A stretch of 64,000 nucleotides of DNA from Lamellibrachia columna (Eukaryota > Annelida > Polychaeta > Sabellida > Siboglinidae): the NCBI GenBank assembly GCA_963662155.1, contig OY759264.1, positions 10,679,931 to 10,743,930 on the forward strand, written 5' to 3'. Below the pieces are notes generated by a model. The model worked only from the letters and a program-made list of their open reading frames with translations. It had not been told where the DNA came from and searched no databases. Position numbers and translations under genes: made by a program. Positions 38,001-50,000 of the stretch are shown in pieces. The first letter of the stretch is position 1. The number at the start of each line of letters is the position of its first letter.

Positions 38001-41000
38001 GAGGAGCACAGGGAGATCCAGCGCAAGGCCGCGCGAGAACGGCTCGAACAGCTGAAGAGTACTGCTCTCGGAGCACGTGCCTTTGAGGGAATTGATGAGG
38101 AGGTGAGTTGGGAGGAGGGAGCAGTGGGAGAGGAGGGAGTAGTGGGAGGGGGGAGAGTTGGGAGGTAGGAGGGAGTAGTGGGAGGGGGAGAGTTGGGAGG
38201 TAAGTGGGAGGGGGGAGAGGTAGGAGGGAGTAGTGGGAGGGGGGAGAGTTGGGAGGTAGGAGGGAGTAGTGGGAGGGGGGAGAGTTGGGAGGTAGGAGGG
38301 AGTAGTGGGAGGGGGAGAGTTGGGAGGTGAGAGGGGGGAGGGGGGAGAGTTGGGAGGTAGGAGGGAGTAGTGGGAAGGGGAGAGTTGGGAGGAGGGAGCC
38401 GTGGGAGTTTAATGTTTAACCTGTTGTGGACTCTCAAACTGATAATGGAGCAAAGTGTCTTGTGTAGGTGGATATGGGCTCTATCTAAGACATCATCATT
38501 ATTGTTTTATTGAGAGTCCAACAACGTTTTGTCAACGTGTTCCTTGGGTAATGTCTTATTGTTGTGTCAGGTAATGGCAGACATGGATGTTGATGACATC
38601 CTGGCGAAGCAAGTAGAGCAGCTTGAGAAGGAGAAGAAGGAACTGCAGGAGAAACTCAAGTCTCAGGAGAAGAAGGTCAGTCTCTTGTCCCTCGTACAGT
38701 TTTGTATCTGTTGGTTGAAACATAATATACTGCTCACTGAGTTGAATAAATCTCATATGACCTGAAAATATCACTCAGTTAATCAGGTGTCTTGTAGTGA
38801 GTATAGTAGTAGTGTAATTTGCTTTTACCTTGGGAAGAAGCTGGGGTAGATAGCCCTCTAAAGGCGTTGCTGCACTGACTACTATATCTTTGTGGTGTCA
38901 CGGGGGGCTTAGAACAAGTGTTGACTATGTCTACATGTGACGCCCTGTCTCCATGGATGTTCCATATGAAATGTCAACAGACAAGTAATAAAACCTACTT
39001 ATTTTGTAAGACATGTAATGATGTTTTTTTTGGAAAGTTATATAGTGGTGTTTTGATAAATAAACCAGTGTGGGAATAAGAACCAGTGCCAGTCATTAAA
39101 ACAAGTGTACATTGTCTTGCAGAAGTTTATATGATTGGACCCAAATCTCTTGTGGTTTTTAAAACCACTGGTTTCCTTTTGTATTTCGTGCAATTTCTTG
39201 TTCAAGTGGTGAGTGTTAGCTATGAAATTGTCTCTGAGGTCATGAGAAAACTTTGGGTTTTAGAGTTACTATAACTGCAAACTGTGGATAAAGTCTTGTC
39301 AAAAAGATGCAGTTAATGTCAGAATATGGGCATGTATTTGTTTGGTTTACAATTTGTAGCATACAGAACAGTGCCTTATTTTATGATCCTATAAATTTAA
39401 AGTTGTGGAAGATTGCAGTGTTGTGTGTGATGACATTAGCAGCAATCATCCACCATTGAACTCGACCCTGCTGTTGTAGGTGGATTTCTTTGAGCGCGCC
39501 AAACACCTCGAAGAAATACCCCTGCTGGAGAAACAGTGTGAAGATGAAATGGAGAAAGCCAAGGAATTCTGGGAGCAGCAGGAACAAGAGAGAGTACGTG
39601 TTTTAGTTGTGTCGGTGACTCGCCACTATTCGGACTTGTTATTTTGTTTTTCTGTATCGTCGATTCCAGATATTCGGATCTTTTGTGCATTATTGTAACT
39701 AGTGTTATTTTGAAGTGACAGTGTATATATATATATCATCAGGACAAGTCATTATACAGCTATTAACCTGTAGAAAGTGTATAGAGAGAACCTCGTTATG
39801 TCATAAGGTAGAACCACGTCGTTGTACATGTATTATTAGATACAATATGAAGACTTCTGTTGTGCCAAAATTCCCAGGAACTTGACGTTGGGGGGTATTA
39901 AAACCAAGTGGTTAAACCATCTGAACTCAGTCTAAAATTTTAAATATGGAAAAGCATTGTAAAATATATCATTGGACAACCTTATCGTGGAGTATGTATT
40001 ATTAAATAGAGTGCCACTCTAAAACGTATCATTAGACAGAACCCATCGTGAAACGTATCATTATATAGAATGCCACTCTAAAACATATCATTAGACAGAA
40101 TTTCATCGTGAAACGTATCATTAGATAGAACGCCACTCTAAGACGTATCACTAGACAGAATCTCATCTTGAAACGTGTATCATTAGATAGAACGCCACTT
40201 TAAGACGTATCATTAGACAGAGCCTCATTGTGGAGCATGTAGAGCTACAATTTCATTATAGAACACATGATTAGGCAGAACATAACAATGAATAAAGTGT
40301 ACACTCGGATAAAACATCTCTCTGTAGAAATAGTATCAAACTTTGTTGCAAATGGCTCAACAGAGACTTGCATGGATGCAACTGGAAGCTAGTCGGAATT
40401 ATAGCACCATGCCTGGAGTTTGTTGTTCTCTATATAATCTGCTCTGTCAGCCACGGGTCTACAGTTGATGTTGTGGTGTCTGTAGATTGAAAATCTGAAG
40501 TCAGAGCGGATGTTGGCCCTCGAACAAAGAGATCGTCTCATGCGCATGGTGACAGACAAGACGGAGTTTGTGAACAAACTGCAGGCAAATCGCATGTCTG
40601 ACTTCAAGGTGGGTAGTCTAAACGTTGCTAGAAAATATTGATATATTCAACACATCCAATATGCTGTTCTTGATTAAGGCCACACACGGCAGGTAAATAG
40701 GGAACAAAATTATTTGTGGAAATCTTGCAATTTTTTCGGCCAAAAGTATAGAATGGGTCTTACTGAGTAAAAAATTTATTGAACTTTTATCAGCCAGACC
40801 CCCGTTTCCATGGTAACAAACAAAATGTCTGCCATTTCGAGCAAATATTGGCAAATTTGGAAACACTGCCATTCTTTATTGAACACATATATGATTATAA
40901 TTCTTGCAAATCCATGTACAGTACACATTCTACTATACAATGACCAGAGCATTTGTTAAAATGTTGTGTTTTTATTTTTTAAATAATTTTTTTGTAAAGT

Positions 41001-44000
41001 GAAAACAAAACTATTTTTGGCAACAAATACGTGTTTATCTTTCAAACTATTGATGATTTTTTAAATGTCTGGTCGTTGTGCAGAGTAAAGTATGCTGAAT
41101 GCAACATTCAAAACCTTATTTGGATAGCATAATTACTCACGGAGATATCCTTTTTCCAAATGCAGAAAACACGTTTTTGAGAAAACGGCCGTCAAAGATT
41201 TGTTTACCGTCAATACTTCTGATACTTTCAAACTGTGTCACATAGATATTTCCTTTGGCATGCTTATATAAATTATTATACTGAATATAACAATGTAAAC
41301 ATTATGTTGCTGGCATAAGTACTTCCAGAGATATGCTTCCTGCAAATGTGATATATGAGCCAAACAAAATGGCCGCCATTTTTTTATTTTGTTGTCATTA
41401 ATATACAACAGAAGTTTCTTATCAGTATTCTTACCAGTATGGTTGATGGGGCAGGAGGCCATCTGGCCTCTATAAGCTCCTTTATTAGCAGTTTTCTACA
41501 ACTTCTGTTGATTTGAGTACTTGATTTTAGCAAATTTCTTTGGTAGGTATTTGATAGGGTTGTGTATTTACTCAAATAATGACTTGATGCACGACTTGAA
41601 GGTGTTGAAGAAGTTGAAGTGTCATGTATCTGATAACATCAATCAGGATTGATTCAACAAATAGAAAACTGTTTCTAAATGTGTAACTTGTTCTCAGGTC
41701 ACCCGCGGACAGGCTATAACGCCTATAATATATACATAAAAAAAATATTAACTAAATTTGTTAACCTCAGGAACAACTAAGAAACAACTAGACGGTAACA
41801 GAGTCCACAAGACAAACAAGGTTCCACAACATTCAGTCAAATCCGCCTTCCTTGTATGCTGGCCCTTCTTCCTCCTCGGCGCTTGGCCTGTGCCACTGTT
41901 CTACTCCCAATTCCGCCGTCGGTCCCGTTGAAAATGTCCTATTTGCACGTGCATCCCGCAGTTGCTGCGTTCTCCCTTTCTTTCTCTGCCCAAAAGCATG
42001 CTTTGTGGAAAACTTATTCGTTCTGACTCGATGATTACTTTTGTTAGACGCCATCATTGTGTACACTTGGAAATAGCAATATCGTGCATTGTGGGAGATC
42101 ACGCGTCATATATGCAAATGTCTGCGCCATGTATAGAAATATCCGGGTCAACGCGGGTCGCAAGTACAGCGGAGCGTCCCGACGGTGACGTAGCATGATG
42201 CCGAATACCAAATAAGGAGATACTCGGTAGAATACTGCTTGCATATATGACGATGTCTAGCGAATACGGGTCAAAGGGTGGGGATGCTGTCGGGTTAGAG
42301 AACGGAAAGGGGAATCTATCCGTACCAAACAAGATGGCATACGGTGAATTTATGGCAGTGTTGCTAAGGTCTAAACATCGCATATTTTCAAACTTTTGAG
42401 AAACAAAACTGGATTATTACGTGATAGGGGTACACTTTATTCACGAATAAAAGTGACTTAGAGGTATGTGATCGTTATAAAAATTAACTTTATTGATAAT
42501 TAACATACAAAGCTATCGGAAAAAGGACGAAACACATTTTGAGCATATTTTTTCAAGATACGTAATTTCACCTGCCGTGTGTGGCCTTAAGCAATTCTAA
42601 TATACTTTCTAAAAGCATTTGAACTCCACCTGCCTGCAGCCCAATTTGTGCACCTGACCCGCCCCCCGCCCCCCCAAGGCCGCTGCAGTAGCTGCACTGA
42701 TGTGAAAACTGCGACCTTTAAATGAACTAGACAGGTATCAGCAAAAACTGAGGAGCCATTTCAGGAACACATCGAACTCACTCCGAAGCATAGGCAGGCA
42801 TGGGTTAATTTCAATTGTTAATTTAATTAACTCAGTTATGTTAATTTAACTAATTAACTAGGCTAGATTAATTTAATAAAATTAATTAACTTAACCTAAA
42901 GGAATTAATTTAATTGACAAATTCCCAATTAACTCTCAATTAAGTGCTCATTTAACAGTTTGTGTTACTGGATAGTTCACACCCAAGCAGTTCCTGCACC
43001 TGTGAGTTGGAGGGAAGGCCTGGACAATAGAATGTCCTCTGGTAGTGTGATAGTTGACAAATGATGGCTTCTGCAAATCTCTGTCTAAAGTAAACATGTT
43101 TGGCTGGCAACTTTAACAAGATTTAACAAGATTTGCCATCCAAGCCAAAGGCCCAGATGGCAAGTGGACAAGGAAGCCATTGGCTTATCGAGAGTCCAAC
43201 AATGTTCATCTACTTATAGCCCGCCCTCCTGAGATATGTGTCAACCTTGTTTTTAAACATATTCACGCTGCTAGCAGTTACACAATCTGTAGACAATTTG
43301 TTCCATTCATTTATTGTCCTCTGTAAGAACGATTGCTTCCTGATGTCCAATCTACATTGATCCTTTACTAATTTTACCTCATGTCCTCTAGTTCTGCTAT
43401 CCTTCTTGAGTGAGAAAAACATATTTCTATCAATATTTTCATACCCATTCAATATCTTAAAAACTTCAATCTGATCTCCTCTTAACCTCCTTGTCTCTAG
43501 AGTTGTTAAACCACATTCTTTCAGGCGTTCTTCATAACTAAGGTCTCTCAGTTCTGGAATCATTTTAGTTGCTCTCCTTTGTATGCGTTCAAGCGTATCT
43601 ATATCCTTACGATATGGTCTCCATGCTTGTATACAGTATTCTAAATGAGGTCTAACTATTGCTTTATAAAGAGGTATAATTAACTTTTTTCCCTTGTATG
43701 TTATGTTTCTTCTAATCAATCCAAGAATTTGATTACCCTTTGAAGCTGCAATACCACACTGCTCTGAAACTTTCATATCAGCGCTTATTGTAACTCCTAA
43801 GTCCTTTTCTTTTACAGTAGTACCCAGAACAGTATCTCCCATTTTATAGTTTACATTCAAGTTCCTATGTCCTGTATGTAGGCATTTACATTTCCCAAAA
43901 TTTAACAAAATCTGCCATTTCTCATACCATTTCACTAATCTGTCTAGATCGTTTTGTAAATGTTGTTTATCACCATCAGTATTAACCTTTCTAAACAGTT

Positions 44001-47000
44001 TTGTGTCATCCGCAAATTTCAGTACGTTACTTGTTATACTGTCGTCCAAGTCATTGATATAAATTAAGAATAATATAGGTCCTAATACTGATCCTTGAGG
44101 TACCCCACTCAAAACCGATTTCCAATTTGAAACTTCTCCATCTACTACAACTCGTTGTCTTCTGTCAGTCAGCCATTGTTCTATCCAGTCAGTTATGCTA
44201 TCCCCGATACCATGGGCTTTTAATTTAAGTAGTAATCTTTGATGTGGCACTTTGTCAAAAGCTTTCTGAAAATCTAAGTAGATGATATCTACTGGCGATC
44301 CCACGTCTATCCACTTAGTGATTTCTTCCAAAAAACATAACATATTTGTTAAGCATGACCTCGCTTTAAGGAATCCAAGTTGAGATGAATTTAATAATTT
44401 ATGCTTAACGAGGAAGTCCACCATATGGTCTTTAATTAACCTTTCTAATAATTTACAAATCACTGACGTTAAACTCACTGGTCTGTAATTCTCCGACTTA
44501 TTTCTCGAACCCTTTTTAAATAATGGTATGATGTTTGCTTCTTTCCATTCAAACGGAACAACTCCCTCTTTTAATGACAAGTTGAATACTCTTGCAAGTG
44601 GTATACTGATTTGTTCTACTGTTTCCATTAGTAATTTTGGAGGAATCCCATCCACTCCCGGTGATTTGTTATCCTTCATTGCCTTTATTTTCTTAGCTAC
44701 CAATTCTGGAGTTACAACTAACGGACCTAAATAGTCAGATTTAGCCCCCTGAAATTTAGCATCAGCAACTGGTAATGAACTAATATCTTCTTTGGTAAAC
44801 ACTGAACTGAAGTAACCATTTAGGTCTTCCGCCATTAAAAACCCCTGTGATATTATATTTCCAGCACTGTCTTCTAGAGGTCCAACCTTGTCTTGTACGT
44901 TTTGTTTACTCCTGACATATGCATAAAAACTCTTGCTGTCATTTTTTATGTTACATGCTAGTTTTTGCTCATAGCTTCTTTTAGATTGTCTGATTTCAGT
45001 TGTAGCTGCATTAAGTGCCTCTTTGTATTTTGCATAGTCTTCGTCCTTTCTGGTACGCCTATAAACCCTCCACATAGTTTGTTTTAGCATTATTTTTCTA
45101 ATAGCCTCTTTTGACAAGTGTTTCTTTCTACACCGTTTTCCTTGTTTTTGGAAGGGAACAAATTTATCGATGATACTCTCAATTTCATATTTTAGAATAT
45201 TCCAACATTCAATTGCGGTCTTATTCATCAGCATGTTATTCCAATCTAGCTTTGCTAAGTATTTTCTCATATCTTTGTAGTTACCTTTGTGGAAGTTTCT
45301 CTTGTACGTTTTCTTATTTTTACTTTCTGATTTTACATTGATGTCAAAATGTATTTGATTATGGTCACAATTACCCAATGGTTCAAATATTTTTACATTG
45401 TCCACTAATTCTTTTTGTGATGACAAAACTATATCTAATACTTTTTCTCCCCTGGTTGGTTCTAGTACGTGCTGAGTAAGAAAGCTATCCTGGATTAAAA
45501 ATAGAAATTGTTGGTCCTCAATCCCTGTGCTCTAGAGAATTCCATTGTATGTGTCCATGGTTAAAATCTCCCATTATGATACATTCCCCTTTACTAACTT
45601 CCTTTATAGCGTTTTTTATTTTTGTGTTGTCCTCTTCGTTTATGTTTGGACTTCGGTAAACTAATCCAATAGTTAATTTTGAATTACCTGAAACAATTTT
45701 GCACCAAACAGCTTCATCGCAATCTGCTTCCCTTTCTAGTTTTATTTCATAAGCCTGAATAGATTCTTTAACATATAAAATAACTCCCCCGCCCCTTCTT
45801 CCTATTCGATCTTTCCTAAACATTACATATCCTGTCAGTCCTAATTCAGCATCTGTTATATCTATGTTGGCCCATGATTCAGTTATACCAATTATGTGAG
45901 GGTCAATATCTTCTACCATAATGTTTAATTCGTTTTTCTTATTTACTATGCTCCTTGCATTTAAACATACGCATCTATAACCTTTTTCAGAGATGTTTTT
46001 CGGATGATTTGATATTGGTTTAAACTTGCAGCCAAGTGGACCTATGCATTAGACTATGTATCTATTTTTTCTGTACATCTGCAAGTGTACATATAACATG
46101 CTAGTGTGTAAAGGGGAAACCTAATGATTTGGCATTAAAACACTGCATAAATAACAACTTGGTGCATAGAAATTATGTATGGAGTTACCCGGTTTTGTTA
46201 ATATAGTGGTTGAATATAGGAGGAAACTCCAAGTCTTCAGCCACAACTTAACATTCCTTTCAGAAAAAACAAGCATCTACAACTTTTAAAATGTGATCAA
46301 ATACCCCATGAACAAATGTCTTGTGTATAAATATTGTATAAGTAAATAACATTTCTTTTACAAAGTCAACAATAATGTTCAGATTTGTTTGATGATAATA
46401 ATAATGTTTCTCAGCAGCAATAAGTAAAGTAATTCAATCAATATACGGTATATGAACACTGTACTATTGTGACAGTAATGTTTACGAACCTACTTGTGAT
46501 TTTATAACTTATAAAATGCGTAAATAAAAATTAGCATATTATTATTATTTCAATGATGACTTTTATCAAGTGCTTAAACTAACAAAAAACAGTGACATGA
46601 CAGTAATCAGCATTTCTGCCAAAACATAAGTTAATTGTTAATTTAATTTAAGAATTTGGGAGGTTAATTTAATTGACCTGAGAAATGTGTGAAGTTAATT
46701 TAATTTAATTTAATTGGAACATTTCTGAGTAAATCGTAATTTAATTAATTAACTTTTCAAGTTAATTGCCCCATGCCTGGTGTACGCTAATTAGGGCATG
46801 TATGCTTAATAGGTCGAATATGGTATCTTGTGGACCTTCCTTCTAGTTTCTTAATAGGTCGAGTACAGTATCTTGTGGACCTTCCTTCTAGTGTCTTAAT
46901 AGGTCGAGTACAGTATCCTGTGGACCTTCCTTCTAGTTTCTTAAAAGGTTGAGTACAGTATCTTGTGGACCTTCCTTCTAGTTTCTTAATAGGTCGAGTA

Positions 47001-50000
47001 CAGTATCTTGTGGTCCTTCCTTCTAGTTTCTTAATAGGTCGAGTACAGTATCTTGTGGTCCTTCCTTCTAGTTTCTTAATAGGTCGAGTACAGTATCTTG
47101 TGGACCTTCCTTCTAGTTTCTTAATAGGTCGAGTACAGTATCTTGTGGACCTTCCTTCTAGTTTCTTAATAGGTCGAGTACAGTATCTTGTGGAGCTTCC
47201 TTCTAGTTTCTTAATAGGTCGAGTACAGTATCTTGTGGTCCTTCCTTCTAGTTCCTTAATAGGTCGAGTACAGTATCTTGTGGTCCTTCCTTCTAGTTCC
47301 TTAATAGGTCGAGTACAGTATCTTGTGGTCCTTCCTTCTAGTTTCTTAATAGGTCGAGTACAGTATCTTGTGGACCTTCCTTCTAGTTTCTTAATAGGTC
47401 GAGTACAGTATCTTGTGGTCCTTCCTTCTAGTTTCTTAATAGGTCGAGTACAGTATCTTGTGGTCCTTCCTTCTAGTTTCTTAATAGGTCGAGTACAGTA
47501 TCTTGTGGTCCTTCCTTCTAGTTTCTTAATAGGTCGAGTACAGTATCTTGTGGTCCTTCCTTCTAGTTTCTTAATAGGTCGAGTACAGTATCTTGTGGTC
47601 TTTCCTTCTAGTTCCTTAATAGGTCGAGTACAGTATCTTGTGGTCCTTCCTTCTAGTTTCTTAATAGGTCGAGTACAGTATCTTGTGGTCCTTCCTTCTA
47701 GTTTCTTAATAGGTCGAGTACAGTATCTTGTGGACCTTCCTTCTAGTTTCTTAATAGGTCGAGTACAGTATCTTGTGGTCCTTCCTTCTAGTTTCTTAAT
47801 AGGTCGAGTACAGTATCTTGTGGTCCTTCCTTCTAGTTTCTTAATAGGTCGAGTACAGTATCTTGTGGTCCTTCCTTCTAGTTCCTTAATAGGTCGAGTA
47901 CAGTATCTTGTGGTCCTTCCTTCTAGTTCCTTAATAGGTCGAGTACAGTATCTTGTGGTCCTTCCTTCTAGTTTCTTAATAGGTCGAGTACAGTATCTTG
48001 TGGTCCTTCCTTCTAGTTTCTTAATAGGTCGAGTACAGTATCTTGTGGTCCTTCCTTCTAGTTTCTTAATAGGTCGAGTACAGTATCTTGTGGACCTTCC
48101 TTCTAGTTTCTTAATAGGTCGAGTACAGTATCTTGTGGACCTTCCTTCTAGTTTCTTAATAGGTCGAGTACAGTATCTTGTGGTCCTTCCTTCTAGTTTC
48201 TTAATAGGTCGAGTACAGTATCTTGTGGACCTTCCTTCTAGTTTCTTAATAGGTCGAGTACAGTATCTTGTGGTCCTTCCTTCTAGTTTCTTAATAGGTC
48301 GAGTACAGTATCTTGTGGACCTTCCTTCTAGTTTCTTAATAGGTCGAGTACAGTATCTTGTGGTCCTTCCTTCTAGTTTCTTAATAGGTCGAGTACAGTA
48401 TCTTGTGGACCTTCCTTCTAGTTTCTAGTCTTTGCAGCTCAAGTCTGACTTGACGGTTGCGTTGTGTTCAGGAGAAGCGAGTCAAGTTTGAGAAGAAGTT
48501 GAGCGAGGAGAGGAAGAAGAGGCTGACAGAGAGGAAGAGCAAGAGGAAAGAGGAGAGGAGAGCCAAGTGGATCCAGGACAAGGAGGAGGAGGAACAACGC
48601 AAGCATGATGAGGAACTCAAACGACGTACGTAATACAGTGTTTTCTCTGTTATTACAAGCATTTTCACCTAGGCCGTGTCCTTCCACTGCAGGGTGTAGC
48701 CCTCTGGTAGAACCTGTTTTATTGATGTTTAAATTATATCTATGTTTTAGTTTATGATTAAATGTATTAATTCATAGGTTTTTAAAAAAATATCTGTGTT
48801 TTAATTGGACAATTAAATCTAATAATTTAGTTTTATTTGAGAGAAATTATCCACAATTATTTGAAGATTAAATATAATAATTTATTCAGTGATTACAATT
48901 TTGGAAGAACATATGATTGTTTTATTTGGTGTTAGCATATAATAATTTGTGAGGAAATATCCATGTTTTATTTGATTATTTTTCTGACTGGGAATGGATA
49001 TTTTATTCAATAAAACTAAAGTATTAGATTTTATAATCAATTAAAACATGGATATTTCCTCAAATAAAACTATTAATTATTAAATTTAACGATGTAATAA
49101 AACATGGATATTTTCTCATATAAACCCAATGTAGTCAACAAATAAAGCATGATGTTTTCTCCAATAAAACTAATTACTATATCTAATAAAACATGGATTT
49201 TTATGCAATAACCAACGCAAGTCCGATGTAGTAGAGAATTGAAAAGGGCCAAATAAATGACATTTTTTATTACAAAGTAGACTGCTTATCACGCAGCCAA
49301 TTTTGGAAGAACATTAACAGGAATGTGAGCTCAAAAACCAGAACTATAACATGTACAGCCCTGTCCGGCAAGTTTCTCAGAGCCCACATTCCTACAAGCA
49401 TAATGATAGCATATATACATCAAGAAGTCGTCATGAACATATAATGCAAAGAATACAGACATTCCACAACCAATACACAAATTTAATTACAACAGGTGAG
49501 GTCATTTCGCCGCAAGGTCACCCACAAACCTGTCACCATCCCAGCAAGACCATGGATTTTTCTCATGTCAAACTATAAATAAAAAATGTAATCATCTAAT
49601 GAAATATGGATATTTTCTCAAATAAAACTGTTAATTATTAAACTTGATCACCATCATAAATTTGTCTTCCTTGGGGTTGCAGAGAGGGAGGAGGAGGAAC
49701 GCAAGGAGAGGGAGGAGCGGGAGAGGGAAGAGGAGGAGTACAGCGAGAAACTAAGGAAGTTAGAGGTGGCTCAGGAGAAGCAGCGGGAGCGAGAGCGGGA
49801 AATTGAGGAGCGACTGATGAGACAGAAAGATGAGGAGTCCAGGCGGCGGTAAGTTGTTGCTCTCCTTTGTCCCTAAAGTCTGGGGTGAGGCTGGCATTGA
49901 TACTGGTCTTCCATTTCCTTCGCCTTCTGTCACTAAACCCGTTTCCCTCCCGTCTCTCTACTCGCCTCCCCCCCAATTCCACAAAATCTCTATGCAGTCC

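Larger units (their letters stand above)
42795..46779. mobile_element. hAT-type ends flanking AT-rich halves and a CR1 insertion
   Basis: CAGGCATGGG(T)TAATT at the left and AATTGCCCCATGCCTG at the right are inverted repeats resembling hAT ends. Inside each, short AT-rich runs of TTAATTTAATTAA type occur (42805-42960 and 46620-46765). A CR1 copy lies between them. I could not find a matching 8-bp duplication, so this is a proposal of one nonautonomous element split by the CR1. Confidence 0.45.

Noticed and set aside
37823..38437. Long Pro/Leu/Ser-rich minus-strand open frame
   Set aside because: Antisense of exon 13 and of the G-rich minisatellite; low complexity only.
46965..48428. A 487-codon open frame of perfect 15-residue repeats
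   Set aside because: It has no ATG, exists because the minisatellite period is a multiple of three, and lies in an EIF3A intron. No protein is claimed.
46790..48428. CRISPR array
   Set aside because: The units are contiguous without unique spacers and the genome is eukaryotic; this is a minisatellite.
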